A stretch of DNA of 64,000 nt from Chryseobacterium aquifrigidense (GCF_006716485.1 NZ_VFPD01000001.1:2896008-2960007); one strand, 5' to 3'. Shown: positions 17,893 through 27,444, counted from the stretch's first letter. Notes: generated by a model from the letters alone, not told the origin. Numbers and translations: made by a program.

Positions 17893-18465
17893 CTAATTAC
17901 TTAGGTTGTATTTTGCCTCAGCATCTGTTTCTCCTCCTACTACGCTTCCCCAGGCAGTTCCTGATTTGGCATCATTTACGCTTTGTGGAGAGTGAATTAG
18001 AGTTAATTTTAAGAATGGTTCTGTTCCATCAACAGCTTTTACGACAGTCCATTTTGTTCTTAGTCCTACTCTTTTTCCATCGCTTCTAAGGTCACTACCA
18101 TCTACTCTTTCTACAGTAATATTAGATTTTGGAAAATCAAAAATTAAAAAATGTTCATTTTTAGCATCAATAATTTCCTGAGTAGCATCTTCATTTCCGT
18201 TTTTGAATTTTGCCTGAACAGTATAGGTTTTTCCATTTGTAAGCGGTATTGTAGGTGTTCCCCCTGCCCCGATACTATAGTCATAAGTCTGAGTAGTTCC
18301 AGCTGCATCATCTGTCACCAACAAAAGGATGTTGGTAAGTTCTTCCTGAGGAAGATCGTCTTCTTCCGCAGAACCGTTTCTCTGACAAGAAGTAACGGCA
18401 GTAACAGTGATGAATAAAACAGCTAATAATTTGATAATATTTTTAGTATTGAATAGATTTTTCAT
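17893..18465 (-). CDS. Lipoprotein linked to a TonB receptor
   Basis: A 190-residue protein with a lipoprotein signal (KLLAVLFITVTAVTSCQRNG, lipobox Cys at about 27). The mature part has a beta-rich pattern (TNILLLVTDDAAGTTQTYDYS, TYTVQAKFKNGNEDATQEI). Proteins of this kind follow outer-membrane TonB receptors in flavobacteria and are thought to help capture the ligand. It lies 54 bases downstream of the receptor gene in the same orientation. The ligand is unknown. Confidence 0.78.
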   Translation of the reverse strand: MKNLFNTKNIIKLLAVLFITVTAVTSCQRNGSAEEDDLPQEELTNILLLVTDDAAGTTQTYDYSIGAGGTPTIPLTNGKTYTVQAKFKNGNEDATQEIIDAKNEHFLIFDFPKSNITVERVDGSDLRSDGKRVGLRTKWTVVKAVDGTEPFLKLTLIHSPQSVNDAKSGTAWGSVVGGETDAEAKYNLSN

Positions 18466-18518
18466 TTTTTAAGAATTTTAAAATTGTAAAATTTTGATTG
18501 AATAGTTTTTTGAAATCT

Positions 18519-20903
18519 TTAGAATCTGTATCTAAAGTTTAAAATAAAGTTTCTTCCCGCCTCATCTGCAAAGAACCTCAAACGGTTCAGATACTCTCTG
18601 TATGAGGTATTGAAAAGATTGTTTACGATAAGTCCCGCAGAAAGATTTTTGCTGATGTTGATTCCGGTTTGGATATTCCAAAGTGAATATCCGTTTGGCG
18701 GAGTACTGAAATCTATTTCCTTATCCACCAATTCACCATTCACATAAAGTTCTAATGGTGCATTTCGGATCGGGAATCTGGTTTGTTTTAAAAACGTCTG
18801 ATTTTCAACAGTGAAATAAAAATTATTCCATTTCGGTTTTTTGAACTGCAATGCATTGGAAAAATTTGGTGGCATCATTAAGATCAACGGTTCGTTGTGG
18901 GTATCGTCCTGCCCATATACATAACTTCCTTTTCCTACATAGGTAAGATCTTCTGTAAGTTTCCAGTTGATATCCAGATCCACGCCGTACATTTTCGTAT
19001 CAATCTGCTGATACACCCATTCCGGGAATACCCCTCTGATTGTTCCCTTAATTCCTACCGGAATTTCGTTAATGAAATTTTTAGTGATGAAAAAATATGG
19101 GTTTACTGAAACATTTAACCCTTTCAGAACATTAAACTTCGAGTCAACATTCAAATTAAACTGATGTCCCTGTTCATTTTTCAATCCCATGTACCCGGTT
19201 TCAATGATACCTGCAGAATGGTGCAGCCCGTCTGAGAATAATTCTGCAACATTAGGAGATCTTCCTACTTTTGCATAATTAAATTTCAGATCAAAATTAG
19301 CATTGGGACGATATTCCAGACCAGCATTGAAAGAAACATTATTATAATTAAGTTGAGGGCGTGTTAAAACTCTGTTCTGATCTGTTTTCACATAAAATTG
19401 TGGATAAGCATCTGCATATAATTTTTCCCAGTCACTTTTATCATACCATTTGGTTACATCATAACGGGTGAAATCATATCTCGCTCCTGCTTCAAAATTG
19501 AATTCAGGAGAAATTTTATATTTGAAAACTGAATAAGCTCCTGCAGAATATTTATCATAATTTGGAATCAGACGTCTTGCTTTGGTTGCCGGATCTGAAT
19601 AATTGTTTTGAAAGGCAGCATCAATTCCTGTTTCTAAAGACCATTTTTCCCTCTCTAATAAATCATTAAGATTAAACTGATGCGTCATCAGTTCCAGATC
19701 CAGTGAAGGTGTATCACTCAACTCACCTCTTCTAATATCATATTCCTGCCTGTGGTTGTATTGATAGCTATATGTTGCAGATATTTTTCCTATATTTTCA
19801 AACCTTTTGAAAGCTGAAACTTTTGCAATATGATGTTCAATCACCTGTCTTGGATTATCAATATCATAGCTGAATTTACCTGAATATATTGGAGGGTTGG
19901 CCTTCATTGCCCTGTCGTAATCTTCAGAAGTCGAAACGTGTGAATCTCTTAATATCCCAATATTCTGATTTGTCAGGTAATAATCAAAAGAGATTCCTCT
20001 TTCATAAGTATTATTCTGAACTGTAAAATTGAAGGAAGAAAAATCCATTCCCGTATTTTTCAAATTATAGTTGGGAGCACTCTGATCACCAAGTTTCTTG
20101 ATGTTTCCGCCAGATTTGACCGCCCATCCGTTCTTCCAGACTTTAGCTACATCAACATCTAATCCAAGACCTCTTCCGTTGGAAATTCCAGTAAGCCCGA
20201 CTGAACCTTTGATGGTATCCTTTTTAGGGAAAATTTCCGGTTCCATTACAACTACTCCACCAATGGCATCACTTCCGTATTTCAAAGCGGACGCTCCTTT
20301 GATGACATCGATATGTTGAAAATTATTAATATCAACATTAGGAGCATGCTCTACTCCCCATTCCTGCTCAGCAAGACGTACTCCATTATTCAGAATACTG
20401 ATACGGCTTCCATAAAGCCCATGAATAACAGGTTTTGAAATATTATTTCCGGTTTTCAAAGCAGTTACCCCTGAAATTTTAGATAATAAGTTTCCAAGAT
20501 TATCTGTAGAATTTTTCTCAATTTCAGATTTATTAAGGGTTTTGACTACCAATGAACCATTGTTCTTATGACTACCATGAATCGTCACAGTTTCGATGTC
20601 TTTAATGTGGTGTTCCAGTGTAATCACCAGCTGAACATCCTTATCAACTCCTATATTTTCAGTATAATCATTGCAATCAGGATGCTGTGCGATGAGGGTA
20701 TACTTTCCTGCAGGAATTTTATCAAAAGAAAATTGACCTTTCTTATTGGTTTTGGCTGTAAAGTTCCCGATTTTAATCACTGCATTTTCCAGCAATGTTT
20801 TATCGTGGAAATCGTGAACGGTTCCCTCTACAGTATATGTTTTTTGTGCACTTGTAAATACTGATCCACAAAAGATCAGCAGCAGGCAATATATCAATTT
20901 CAT
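18519..20903 (-). CDS. TonB-dependent outer membrane receptor with CarboxypepD_reg-like domain
   Basis: A 794-residue protein. A signal peptide (LLLIFCGSVFTSAQ) is followed by a carboxypeptidase-regulatory-like domain (YTVEGTVHDFHDKTLLENAVIKIG), a plug domain (ISKPVIHGLYGSRISILNNGVRLAEQEWG, DVIKGASALKYGSDAIGGVV) and a beta-barrel ending in ...RNFILNFRYRF with a terminal Phe. It imports a ligand across the outer membrane using TonB energy. The plug pattern resembles haem, cobalamin or zinc receptors; the His-rich small protein upstream hints at a metal, which is inference. Confidence 0.93.
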   Translation of the reverse strand: MKLIYCLLLIFCGSVFTSAQKTYTVEGTVHDFHDKTLLENAVIKIGNFTAKTNKKGQFSFDKIPAGKYTLIAQHPDCNDYTENIGVDKDVQLVITLEHHIKDIETVTIHGSHKNNGSLVVKTLNKSEIEKNSTDNLGNLLSKISGVTALKTGNNISKPVIHGLYGSRISILNNGVRLAEQEWGVEHAPNVDINNFQHIDVIKGASALKYGSDAIGGVVVMEPEIFPKKDTIKGSVGLTGISNGRGLGLDVDVAKVWKNGWAVKSGGNIKKLGDQSAPNYNLKNTGMDFSSFNFTVQNNTYERGISFDYYLTNQNIGILRDSHVSTSEDYDRAMKANPPIYSGKFSYDIDNPRQVIEHHIAKVSAFKRFENIGKISATYSYQYNHRQEYDIRRGELSDTPSLDLELMTHQFNLNDLLEREKWSLETGIDAAFQNNYSDPATKARRLIPNYDKYSAGAYSVFKYKISPEFNFEAGARYDFTRYDVTKWYDKSDWEKLYADAYPQFYVKTDQNRVLTRPQLNYNNVSFNAGLEYRPNANFDLKFNYAKVGRSPNVAELFSDGLHHSAGIIETGYMGLKNEQGHQFNLNVDSKFNVLKGLNVSVNPYFFITKNFINEIPVGIKGTIRGVFPEWVYQQIDTKMYGVDLDINWKLTEDLTYVGKGSYVYGQDDTHNEPLILMMPPNFSNALQFKKPKWNNFYFTVENQTFLKQTRFPIRNAPLELYVNGELVDKEIDFSTPPNGYSLWNIQTGINISKNLSAGLIVNNLFNTSYREYLNRLRFFADEAGRNFILNFRYRF

Positions 20904-21061
20904 TGTAAATAGATTGATTGCGCACCCTTTTCAACAGGGTACATTTTTCGTTAAAATTTGTGGGAAGGGTTAGTTTGATTGTACAGTGTATTCGTGGTAA
21001 GAAGTTAGAGGTTGGAAATTAGTAATTGAACATTATTAAATATCAATTACGGATTATCTGC

Positions 21062-21148
21062 TGTTTTCCAACAACCTTAAACCTTAAACCCTAAACTTTA
21101 AATATTGAATTTGAAACATTGAACTTTAAAGTACAAAACTTTAAACCC
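21062..21148. repeat. Low-complexity CCTTAAA/ACTTTAAA repeat
   Basis: Degenerate tandem units such as AACCTTAAACCTTAAACCC and ACTTTAAA, drifting along the intergenic gap between the TonB receptor and the small His/Cys protein. Confidence 0.6.
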
Positions 21149-21163
21149 TGTAGAATCTATGAA

Positions 21164-21520
21164 TTATGCAATTGCGGGCGGTCCCCGAAGCTGGAAAGTG
21201 AATTTGGTCTGTGACCAGATTTTCTCCTGGATGGCGATGATTTGTTTTACTTCATGGCTGTAATGCTCAAAAGTAAAACTGAATTCTTCAGGAGCTAATG
21301 TATGTCCGGTAACCAAAAAGTGGCAGGCCAGACAGTCGCCAGCTTTCTCTTTAGTAACGGCTTTCGTCATCATATTTTCTGCTTTTTTAAGATGAAAAAC
21401 CTTAAAATAATCTACAGAATCGTGATGGTGAAAGCTTTGAGAAAGCAGCGCGAGGAAATACACTCCAAACAATAGCTTGGAGATAAAACTCTTTAGGTTT
21501 CTGCTTTCTTTAATAATCAT
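21164..21520 (-). CDS. Small membrane-associated His/Cys protein upstream of the TonB receptor
   Basis: A 118-residue protein with an N-terminal hydrophobic segment, then SFHHHDSVDYF, the pair CLACHFLVTGH and a C-terminal QLRGPPAIA. The short length, His cluster, Cys pair and ending RGPP resemble DUF2946-type small proteins found beside metal or haem TonB receptors. It is on the same strand as the receptor, 260 bases upstream. A metal-related role is inference. Confidence 0.6.
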   Translation of the reverse strand: MIIKESRNLKSFISKLLFGVYFLALLSQSFHHHDSVDYFKVFHLKKAENMMTKAVTKEKAGDCLACHFLVTGHTLAPEEFSFTFEHYSHEVKQIIAIQEKIWSQTKFTFQLRGPPAIA

Positions 21521-21623
21521 GGTCCAAAATTATGAAAATAATTTAATTGTTTCCTTAAACTTTTATTAAATTACTTAATGATTGTTGACAATGGGTAGAA
21601 ATGAATACGATTTTGTTACAAAA

Positions 21624-21660
21624 AAAATGCTTCATAACGTTGCGTTGATGAAGCATTTAT
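21624..21660 (-). terminator. Terminator of the ABC-F gene
   Basis: AAATGCTTCAT and ATGAAGCATTT form an 11-bp stem with a 12-base loop, then T7 on the minus strand. It lies just after the ABC-F stop codon. Confidence 0.75.
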
Positions 21661-21669
21661 ATTTTAAGT

Positions 21670-23598
21670 TTAATCCAGTTGGGTTCCAAGATATTCCCAC
21701 TCCTGTAAAGCTGTATCCAGCTCTTCCTTAGCTTTGTTGTATTGTTCTAAGGTTTCCTCTGAAGGATTCTCTTTGGCAAAAGAAGCTTCCATTTCCTCTA
21801 CTTTAGTTTCAAGCTCAGAAATTTTCTCTTCTACTTTCTTGATTTTATTCTGAATATTTTTCTGTTCTTTACTAACGATATTAGAAGATTGGCTGCTTGT
21901 TACGACAGGTTTTTCTTCTACTTTCTTAGGCTCTACCTTTACTTCACTGTGAAGTTTAGCTTTTTCAGCAGAAATCTCTCTGATGGTTTCTTTCTGTCTG
22001 TACTCCAGGTATTCGTTGATATCTCCCAGGAATTCTTTCATTTTCCCATCACGGAATTCGTAGATCTTATCACAAAGTCCCTGAAGGAATTCCCTGTCGT
22101 GCGAGATGACAATTAAAGTTCCTTCAAAATTCTGCAGTGCCAGCTTGATAATTTCCTTAGACTGGATATCAAGGTGGTTGGTAGGTTCGTCCATGATCAG
22201 CGTATTGAAAGGACGAAGTAACAGTTTACAAAGTGCCAGACGGTTTCTTTCTCCTCCGGAAAGTACTTTTGTCTTTTTAGTAACAGCATCTCCCTGGAAA
22301 AGGAAAGATCCTAATAAGTCTCTTACTCTTGGTCTTGTCTCTTCTGTTGCAGCATCTTCTGCTTCTTCAAGAACCGTTTTATTAGGGGTTAAAACCTCTT
22401 CCTGATTCTGTGCAAAGTATCCGATATTAACGTTATGTCCAAGATTCCATGTTCCTGAATAATCTTTAATATCTCCCGCCAAAATTTTAGCTAAAGTTGT
22501 TTTCCCCTGTCCGTTTTGCCCCAAAAGAGCAATTCTGTCTCCTCGCTGAACGATAAAATCTACATCATCAAAGATCTGCTTCTGTCCGTACGCTTTCCCA
22601 AGATTGATAGCTTCGAAGATTACTTTCCCCGGAACCATAGACTGAACGAAACGGATATTGAATTTTGAAACGTCTTCGTTATCAACTTCGATACGTTCTA
22701 TTTTATCTAATTTCTTAATAAGTGACTGCGCAAAAGATGCTTTGGTAGCACTTGCACGGAACTTATTAATATTATCTTCCATCTGCTTGATCTCCGCATC
22801 CTGATTCTTTTTAGCCTGAATCAGTTTTTCACGGCGGTCTTCTCTCATGACAAGATATTTTGAGTAGTTGGCTTTATAGTCGTCAACTTTTTTATTGTTG
22901 ATATCAAAAGTACGGTTACACACCGCTGTCATAAACTGCTTATCGTGACTTACCAGAACAATTGCTCCCGGGTAGTCTTTCAGGAAGTTCTCCAGCCAGA
23001 TGATGGATTCCATATCCAGGTGGTTGGTAGGCTCATCGAGAAGCATGATATCATTCTTCTGAAGAAGTAATTTTGCCAATTCGATTCTCATTCTCCACCC
23101 TCCGGAAAATTCATCAGTGATTTTTTGGAAATCATCTGCTTTAAATCCTAAACCAAACAATACTTTTTCCATGTCACCTTCAAGATTGTAGGCGTCATGG
23201 TTCATCAAAAGGTCATTCAGTTCCGTCATTTTATTAATCAGATCCGTGTAGGAATCACTTTCGTAGTCCGTTCTAACGGTCATCTGGTGATTCACTTCTT
23301 CAAGCTCTTCTTTCCATGCATTAATCTGCTCAAAGGCCTGCATGGTTTCTGCCCATACCGTTCTTCCTTTTACAAAATCAAGATCCTGCTTCAGGAAACC
23401 AATGGTAACGCTCCCTTCAGTTACCACTTCTCCTTCGTAGAAATTAATTTCTCCGGACAGCATTTTTAATAAAGTGGATTTTCCCGCTCCGTTTTTACCA
23501 ACGAGACCTACTTTATCATCCTTTTTAATGGTGAAATTGACATTTTGAAATAAATAATTTCCTGAATGGTGTAACCCTAAACTTTGAACCGAAAGCAT
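21670..23598 (-). CDS. ABC-F family ATP-binding protein
   Basis: A 642-residue soluble protein with two ABC cassettes and no membrane segments. First cassette: Walker A GKNGAGKST, signature FSGGWRMRIELAKLL, Walker B IMLLDEPTNHLD. Second: GQNGQGKTT, LSGGERNRLALCKLLL, TLIMDEPTNHLD. The linker and a charged C-terminal coiled coil (residues 570-640) are typical of ABC-F proteins that act on the ribosome; which subgroup is not clear. A -7 box TATTTTTG is at 23639-23646. Confidence 0.94.
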   Translation of the reverse strand: MLSVQSLGLHHSGNYLFQNVNFTIKKDDKVGLVGKNGAGKSTLLKMLSGEINFYEGEVVTEGSVTIGFLKQDLDFVKGRTVWAETMQAFEQINAWKEELEEVNHQMTVRTDYESDSYTDLINKMTELNDLLMNHDAYNLEGDMEKVLFGLGFKADDFQKITDEFSGGWRMRIELAKLLLQKNDIMLLDEPTNHLDMESIIWLENFLKDYPGAIVLVSHDKQFMTAVCNRTFDINNKKVDDYKANYSKYLVMREDRREKLIQAKKNQDAEIKQMEDNINKFRASATKASFAQSLIKKLDKIERIEVDNEDVSKFNIRFVQSMVPGKVIFEAINLGKAYGQKQIFDDVDFIVQRGDRIALLGQNGQGKTTLAKILAGDIKDYSGTWNLGHNVNIGYFAQNQEEVLTPNKTVLEEAEDAATEETRPRVRDLLGSFLFQGDAVTKKTKVLSGGERNRLALCKLLLRPFNTLIMDEPTNHLDIQSKEIIKLALQNFEGTLIVISHDREFLQGLCDKIYEFRDGKMKEFLGDINEYLEYRQKETIREISAEKAKLHSEVKVEPKKVEEKPVVTSSQSSNIVSKEQKNIQNKIKKVEEKISELETKVEEMEASFAKENPSEETLEQYNKAKEELDTALQEWEYLGTQLD

Positions 23599-23638
23599 CT
23601 TAATTAATAATTAGTAATGAATAATGAATTTTCGGGTG

Positions 23639-23646
23639 CAAAAATA
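23639..23646 (-). promoter_or_regulatory. Putative -7 box of the ABC-F gene (TATTTTTG)
   Basis: TAnnTTTG match on the minus strand, 40 bases before the start codon at 23598. Confidence 0.45.
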
Positions 23647-23812
23647 CGGAAAAAGAAATGAATAGTCGAGAAATAAAAAAACGGCTTCCGGAGAATAGTT
23701 CTAACATGGATATAAAGCGGTTGAATCTTGGATCTGCAAAATTCCCTTTAGTTGAAAAACAAACAGATCACAATATCTCAAAATCCGGCATTGGTTCCTA
23801 CTCAATGTAAAA

Positions 23813-23840
23813 AAAGGAGACACCATAAGATGTCCCCTAA
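23813..23840 (-). terminator. Terminator of the DUF2235 gene
   Basis: AGGaGACA pairs with TGTCcCCT (one mismatch) and is followed by T7 on the minus strand. It is about 32 bases after the stop codon. Confidence 0.7.
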
Positions 23841-23869
23841 CCTAAATTTAAAACTGAGAAGTTTTTTCA

Positions 23870-25225
23870 CTAATTCTCCCATTCATTCAATACACTAGTT
23901 GTCAGTATTTTTATAATAGAACGAACCCATATATCATTATTGGGAACGTTTGTTCCGTAAAGAAAATCTGCAACAAAGCTGTCTTCCGGCAGATGAAGTT
24001 CTAAAGAAAGTCTTTTTGCCTGGCTTGTTTCATCAACAGAAGTACTGCTTGAAACATTTAATCCGTTATTGATCAGCTCTATATTAATTTCACGCTGGGT
24101 CCTGTACTGAAAACTATCACTATACAATCCGAAGTTCGATGAAATATGAATATAATCTGTAAATTTTCCGAAATCATAGATGGGCTTTTTGTTTGCAGAA
24201 AGATCCTTTACATATTCTTTCATTTTAATATAAAACCGGTTAAGAAAAGCATGTCTATTATAATCTATTCCAAAATAGGCTTCATTCTCGGTACTAAATA
24301 CCGATAATATGGCATTAGTTTCGTCCATCATCAGTTTTCCATATACTTTTGACAGGTCATTGTATACTTTATCACGGCAAACATATGCCTGTGAAAGACC
24401 ATCCGCAGTTTCCACTTTATATTCTGAGAGTAAAGCATCCCATATTTTATTTCCATCCGCATTGGTTGTTGCATTTCTGATATCTGAAACATAGTTATGC
24501 AGATCATCAATATTATTGAAATCTGTAGAAATATAAACAGATTGCGGTCCTTCCAAATATCCTCCTCCAATGTCAGCATGATCTCCAGGGACAAATACTT
24601 CCTTCCACACTGACAATTGATTTTCTGATTTTTGGTCCTGCATTGTTTTCGAATTCTCAAAAAAACCTGTAAGTGGAAAGAAAAACCTGCTCTCATTGAC
24701 CGCACAGAAATGCAAAGCATTCTCTACCTGTGCAGACACTTTCATATTATAGGTATTAAAAGGCCTGGATTCTACCGTATCAAAAAGTCCCAAAAATTTT
24801 ATTCTGCAATTTCCCACAGCGTAATTTGTCAAAAGCTGATTACAGAAAGTTCTTGCCAGCATACCACCTCTTCCGAATCCGTAGAGGTAGAAATGGTATT
24901 CCTTTGTCTCATCATGTGCTGTTTCTTGTACAAAATCAGCAGCTTTCTGAAGTTTATCATCAGATGAATACCCGCTTCCATACGGCGGATTTGCACATGT
25001 TGCCATAGCAAAATTATTATCTTCATGCCCTGTCAAAGTACCAATTCCCTCAATATATATCTTTTCATCTCCAATGAATAAACTGTATAATTTATAGATA
25101 TTGCTGAAAGTGCCGTAGTAGCTTTCATTATTGTTCAGCGGTTTATCCGGTGAAAGAATATTTTCCCCATTATTTCCTGTACCGTCAAAGAAAATCCCGA
25201 CGGAAATCACTCTGTTATCATTCAT
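23870..25225 (-). CDS. DUF2235 (Tle1-like) alpha/beta-hydrolase-fold protein with altered nucleophile motif
   Basis: A 451-residue protein. VGIFFDGTGNN near the N-terminus, FLGLFDTVES in the middle and VPGDHADIGGGYLEG match the DUF2235/Tle1 phospholipase-like hydrolase family. The GxSxG nucleophile elbow, usually GFSRGA, reads YLYGFGRGGMLART, so Gly replaces the catalytic Ser (codon GGA). No signal peptide is seen. Family members include type VI secretion lipase effectors, but no such genes are nearby. It may be a non-catalytic relative, or use another residue. Confidence 0.8.
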   Translation of the reverse strand: MNDNRVISVGIFFDGTGNNGENILSPDKPLNNNESYYGTFSNIYKLYSLFIGDEKIYIEGIGTLTGHEDNNFAMATCANPPYGSGYSSDDKLQKAADFVQETAHDETKEYHFYLYGFGRGGMLARTFCNQLLTNYAVGNCRIKFLGLFDTVESRPFNTYNMKVSAQVENALHFCAVNESRFFFPLTGFFENSKTMQDQKSENQLSVWKEVFVPGDHADIGGGYLEGPQSVYISTDFNNIDDLHNYVSDIRNATTNADGNKIWDALLSEYKVETADGLSQAYVCRDKVYNDLSKVYGKLMMDETNAILSVFSTENEAYFGIDYNRHAFLNRFYIKMKEYVKDLSANKKPIYDFGKFTDYIHISSNFGLYSDSFQYRTQREINIELINNGLNVSSSTSVDETSQAKRLSLELHLPEDSFVADFLYGTNVPNNDIWVRSIIKILTTSVLNEWEN

Positions 25226-25344
25226 GTTTCTACTTTAATTTTTTACTAAAGATCCTGTTTGTGTTTTTTTTCAACTACCATCCCTGAAAGAGACATTTCA
25301 AAATAACAGAAGAAAAACAAGGTTAGCTAGAGTGAAAAGTACCA

Positions 25345-25372
25345 AATAAAAAAATCCGTATTTCTACGGAAT
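25345..25372 (-). terminator. Terminator of the two-component operon
   Basis: ATCCGTA/TACGGAAT hairpin with loop TTTC and a T7 run on the minus strand, just downstream of the response regulator stop. Confidence 0.75.
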
Positions 25373-25376
25373 CAAT

Positions 25377-26054
25377 TTACATTTTTTCTAAAGCGTAAAT
25401 ATTGTTAACAATGGCATAGATCACTATTCCCACGGTATTCCTGGCTCCTATCTTCTCCAGAATACGCTGTCTGTGACTTTCTACGGTTCTTGGGCTGATA
25501 AAGAGTTTTTCTCCGATTTCATTGTTGGTGAATTCCTGACAGATAAGTTTTACCACATCTTTTTCTCTTTCTGAAAGCTCATCTTCTGTTTCAAAAAGAG
25601 AGTTTTTCTTGGCAGAACCATTCATGTAGGTAAACAGCATCTGATGATCTTCAGCGGTAAAAAAGACTCCATTTTTATCCACCATCGTAATTGCATCAAT
25701 AAAGGTTTTCTTATTCGAGTTTTTGGGAAGAAATGCCGATACTCCCAGCTTAACCATGTATCCAAGAATAGAGGTTTTATAATGGGATGACAGGATAATA
25801 ATTTTAAGATCCGGATATTTTTCTTTGAGGATTTCTACCAGCTCAAACCCGTTCATAGGTTTCATCTGAACATCTACGAGAGCGATATCAGGAAATTCAT
25901 CTTTTGAAAGTTTTCCGAGGTCTTCTATAAAATCGGGGCCATTATCAGCGGTAAGGCATACCGATATATTTTTTTCATTGGACAGCAACATTTTTACCCC
26001 TTCGAGGATCAGCTGTTCATCATCAATCAGTGCTAGTTTGATTTGGGAACTCAT
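25377..26054 (-). CDS. LuxR/NarL-type response regulator
   Basis: A 225-residue protein. Receiver domain (residues 5-125): acidic pair in LALIDDEQ, phospho-acceptor Asp in DIALVDVQMKPMNG, conserved Thr/Ser and Lys in IILSSHYKT and FLPKNSNKKT. LuxR helix-turn-helix (about 155-215): LSEREKDVVKLICQEFTNNEIGEKLFISPRTVESHRQRILEKIGARN. It binds DNA when phosphorylated by the histidine kinase encoded directly upstream. The two reading frames overlap by 32 bases, so they are translationally coupled. Confidence 0.93.
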   Translation of the reverse strand: MSSQIKLALIDDEQLILEGVKMLLSNEKNISVCLTADNGPDFIEDLGKLSKDEFPDIALVDVQMKPMNGFELVEILKEKYPDLKIIILSSHYKTSILGYMVKLGVSAFLPKNSNKKTFIDAITMVDKNGVFFTAEDHQMLFTYMNGSAKKNSLFETEDELSEREKDVVKLICQEFTNNEIGEKLFISPRTVESHRQRILEKIGARNTVGIVIYAIVNNIYALEKM

Positions 26055-26694
26055 GATATTTTGGAATTTTTATGATTAAACGACTTCCTTTATTCGAAAA
26101 AGTTTTTTTCCATTTGTGTGTGGCATTCATTGATTTGATGCGGGATTCAATATTTTTGATTCCCATTCCTTTTTTCACTTCTTCATATTCAAATCCCTGT
26201 CCGTTATCAGAAATTACCACGGCCATATTTTCGGGATAATCTTTAATATAAATCCAGATATCCGTTGCGTCTGAATGCTTGATTACATTGGTGGTAAACT
26301 CCTGAATAATCCTATACAGCTGTACTTCCCCGAAAAGATCTTTCTTTTTATATCCCGGCATCACCTGCAGAGAAATATTGATTTTATGGGAAAGGTTCGC
26401 TATTAATTCTTCAACATATAAAACCAGCCCCACCGATTCCAGGTTTACAGGGTACAATGAATGGGAAATACTTCTGGCAGCATCAATCAGGGAAGACATC
26501 TGGCCATAGATATTTTTTTTAATCAGCTCATCTCCCTGAGTATCGAGGTTATTCAGCCATAATGAAAGAATATTCAGGCGGTTTCCGATATCATCATGAA
26601 TCATCACTGCAATTCTTTTTCTTTCTTCTTCCTGGGCTTTGATGTTTTCCAGCACTAATTTTTTCTGATGGAGAACTTCTGCTTCATGCTGCAC
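26023..26694 (-). CDS. Sensor histidine kinase (HisKA_3 type)
   Basis: From the first usual start (GTG at 26694) the protein has 223 residues: a short coiled coil, the dimerisation/phospho-acceptor motif EEERKRIAVMIHDDIGNRLN (His in IHDD), and an HATPase domain with N box EFTTNVIKHSDAT and G box SDNGQGFEYEEVKKGMGIKNI. The frame stays open upstream to 26865. It encodes a convincing membrane helix (residues read from LNINLLILIIVTITVIV) but has no ATG, GTG or TTG there. An ATT at 26815-26817 overlaps the previous gene's end, so the true start may be non-standard. Confidence 0.9.
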   Translation of the reverse strand: MQHEAEVLHQKKLVLENIKAQEEERKRIAVMIHDDIGNRLNILSLWLNNLDTQGDELIKKNIYGQMSSLIDAARSISHSLYPVNLESVGLVLYVEELIANLSHKINISLQVMPGYKKKDLFGEVQLYRIIQEFTTNVIKHSDATDIWIYIKDYPENMAVVISDNGQGFEYEEVKKGMGIKNIESRIKSMNATHKWKKTFSNKGSRLIIKIPKYHEFPNQTSTD

Positions 26695-26804
26695 ATTTTT
26701 TTCCTTAATAATTCTGGTTATAAAAGCTCTGTAAGCTAGAAGAATAAAGGATACTATAACTGTTATGGTAACAATTATAAGGATCAGCAGGTTGATATTT
26801 AGCG

Positions 26805-27428
26805 TTACTTCTTTAATCTGAAAAAAGTATATAAAAGTGAACAGTACAAAATACTCGAAAGAATATTATTGGCACTGAGAATAGTATAGTAATCGTTTTC
26901 CGACAGATTGGCGATCTGATGCTGGATAATAAAAATAAACACCGAAACGGAATAGTAGAAAAAAATACTGGCATCTACCAGAAGAAAGCGGTTCTGGGCG
27001 GAGGTATTCTTAATTTCCCGGATCAGGGTAAATCCGGAAAGGCAGATGATCATAATATTGGAAACTACTTTCGCAATATCAGCATTGGCAGGATAGTCAA
27101 ATCCGTATTTCGAGATCATAAAGCCCGCTGCCATTACACCTACAATCCACAGAGCATATCTTGGCCAGTCCAGTTTCCTGATGAATAAACCTGTCAGCAG
27201 GAAAAACTCTCCTGCGATGTACAAAGGATAAAGGAATGAGGTGTCATTCAATCTGAAGATATAAGGCAGGGCCAGATTCAGCAGCTCAATAAAAAAAAGA
27301 AAAGCAATACAATAAAAATATTGCTTTTCTTTATGATTTAATATGCGGTATTTTGCTGCCCCCAGCAGTATAACGGATAGGAGCAGTGCATAATTCAGGA
27401 ATAAAATTGCCTTATAAAGTTCAGCCAT
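26805..27428 (-). CDS. Multi-pass membrane protein, likely sensor partner of the histidine kinase
   Basis: A 207-residue protein with about 6-7 hydrophobic segments, starting MAELYKAILFLNYALLLSVILL and ending in a basic tail FFRLKK. It has no recognised domain. Its stop codon lies at the point where the upstream-open frame of the histidine kinase begins, so kinase translation is probably coupled to it. It likely senses or anchors for this two-component system (inference from position). Confidence 0.75.
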   Translation of the reverse strand: MAELYKAILFLNYALLLSVILLGAAKYRILNHKEKQYFYCIAFLFFIELLNLALPYIFRLNDTSFLYPLYIAGEFFLLTGLFIRKLDWPRYALWIVGVMAAGFMISKYGFDYPANADIAKVVSNIMIICLSGFTLIREIKNTSAQNRFLLVDASIFFYYSVSVFIFIIQHQIANLSENDYYTILSANNILSSILYCSLLYTFFRLKK

Positions 27429-27444
27429 TCCTCAGTATATCGTT

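Noticed and set aside
21062-21148. Telomere-like repeat
   Set aside because: The units drift and lie in the middle of a chromosomal gene cluster; nothing indicates a linear end.
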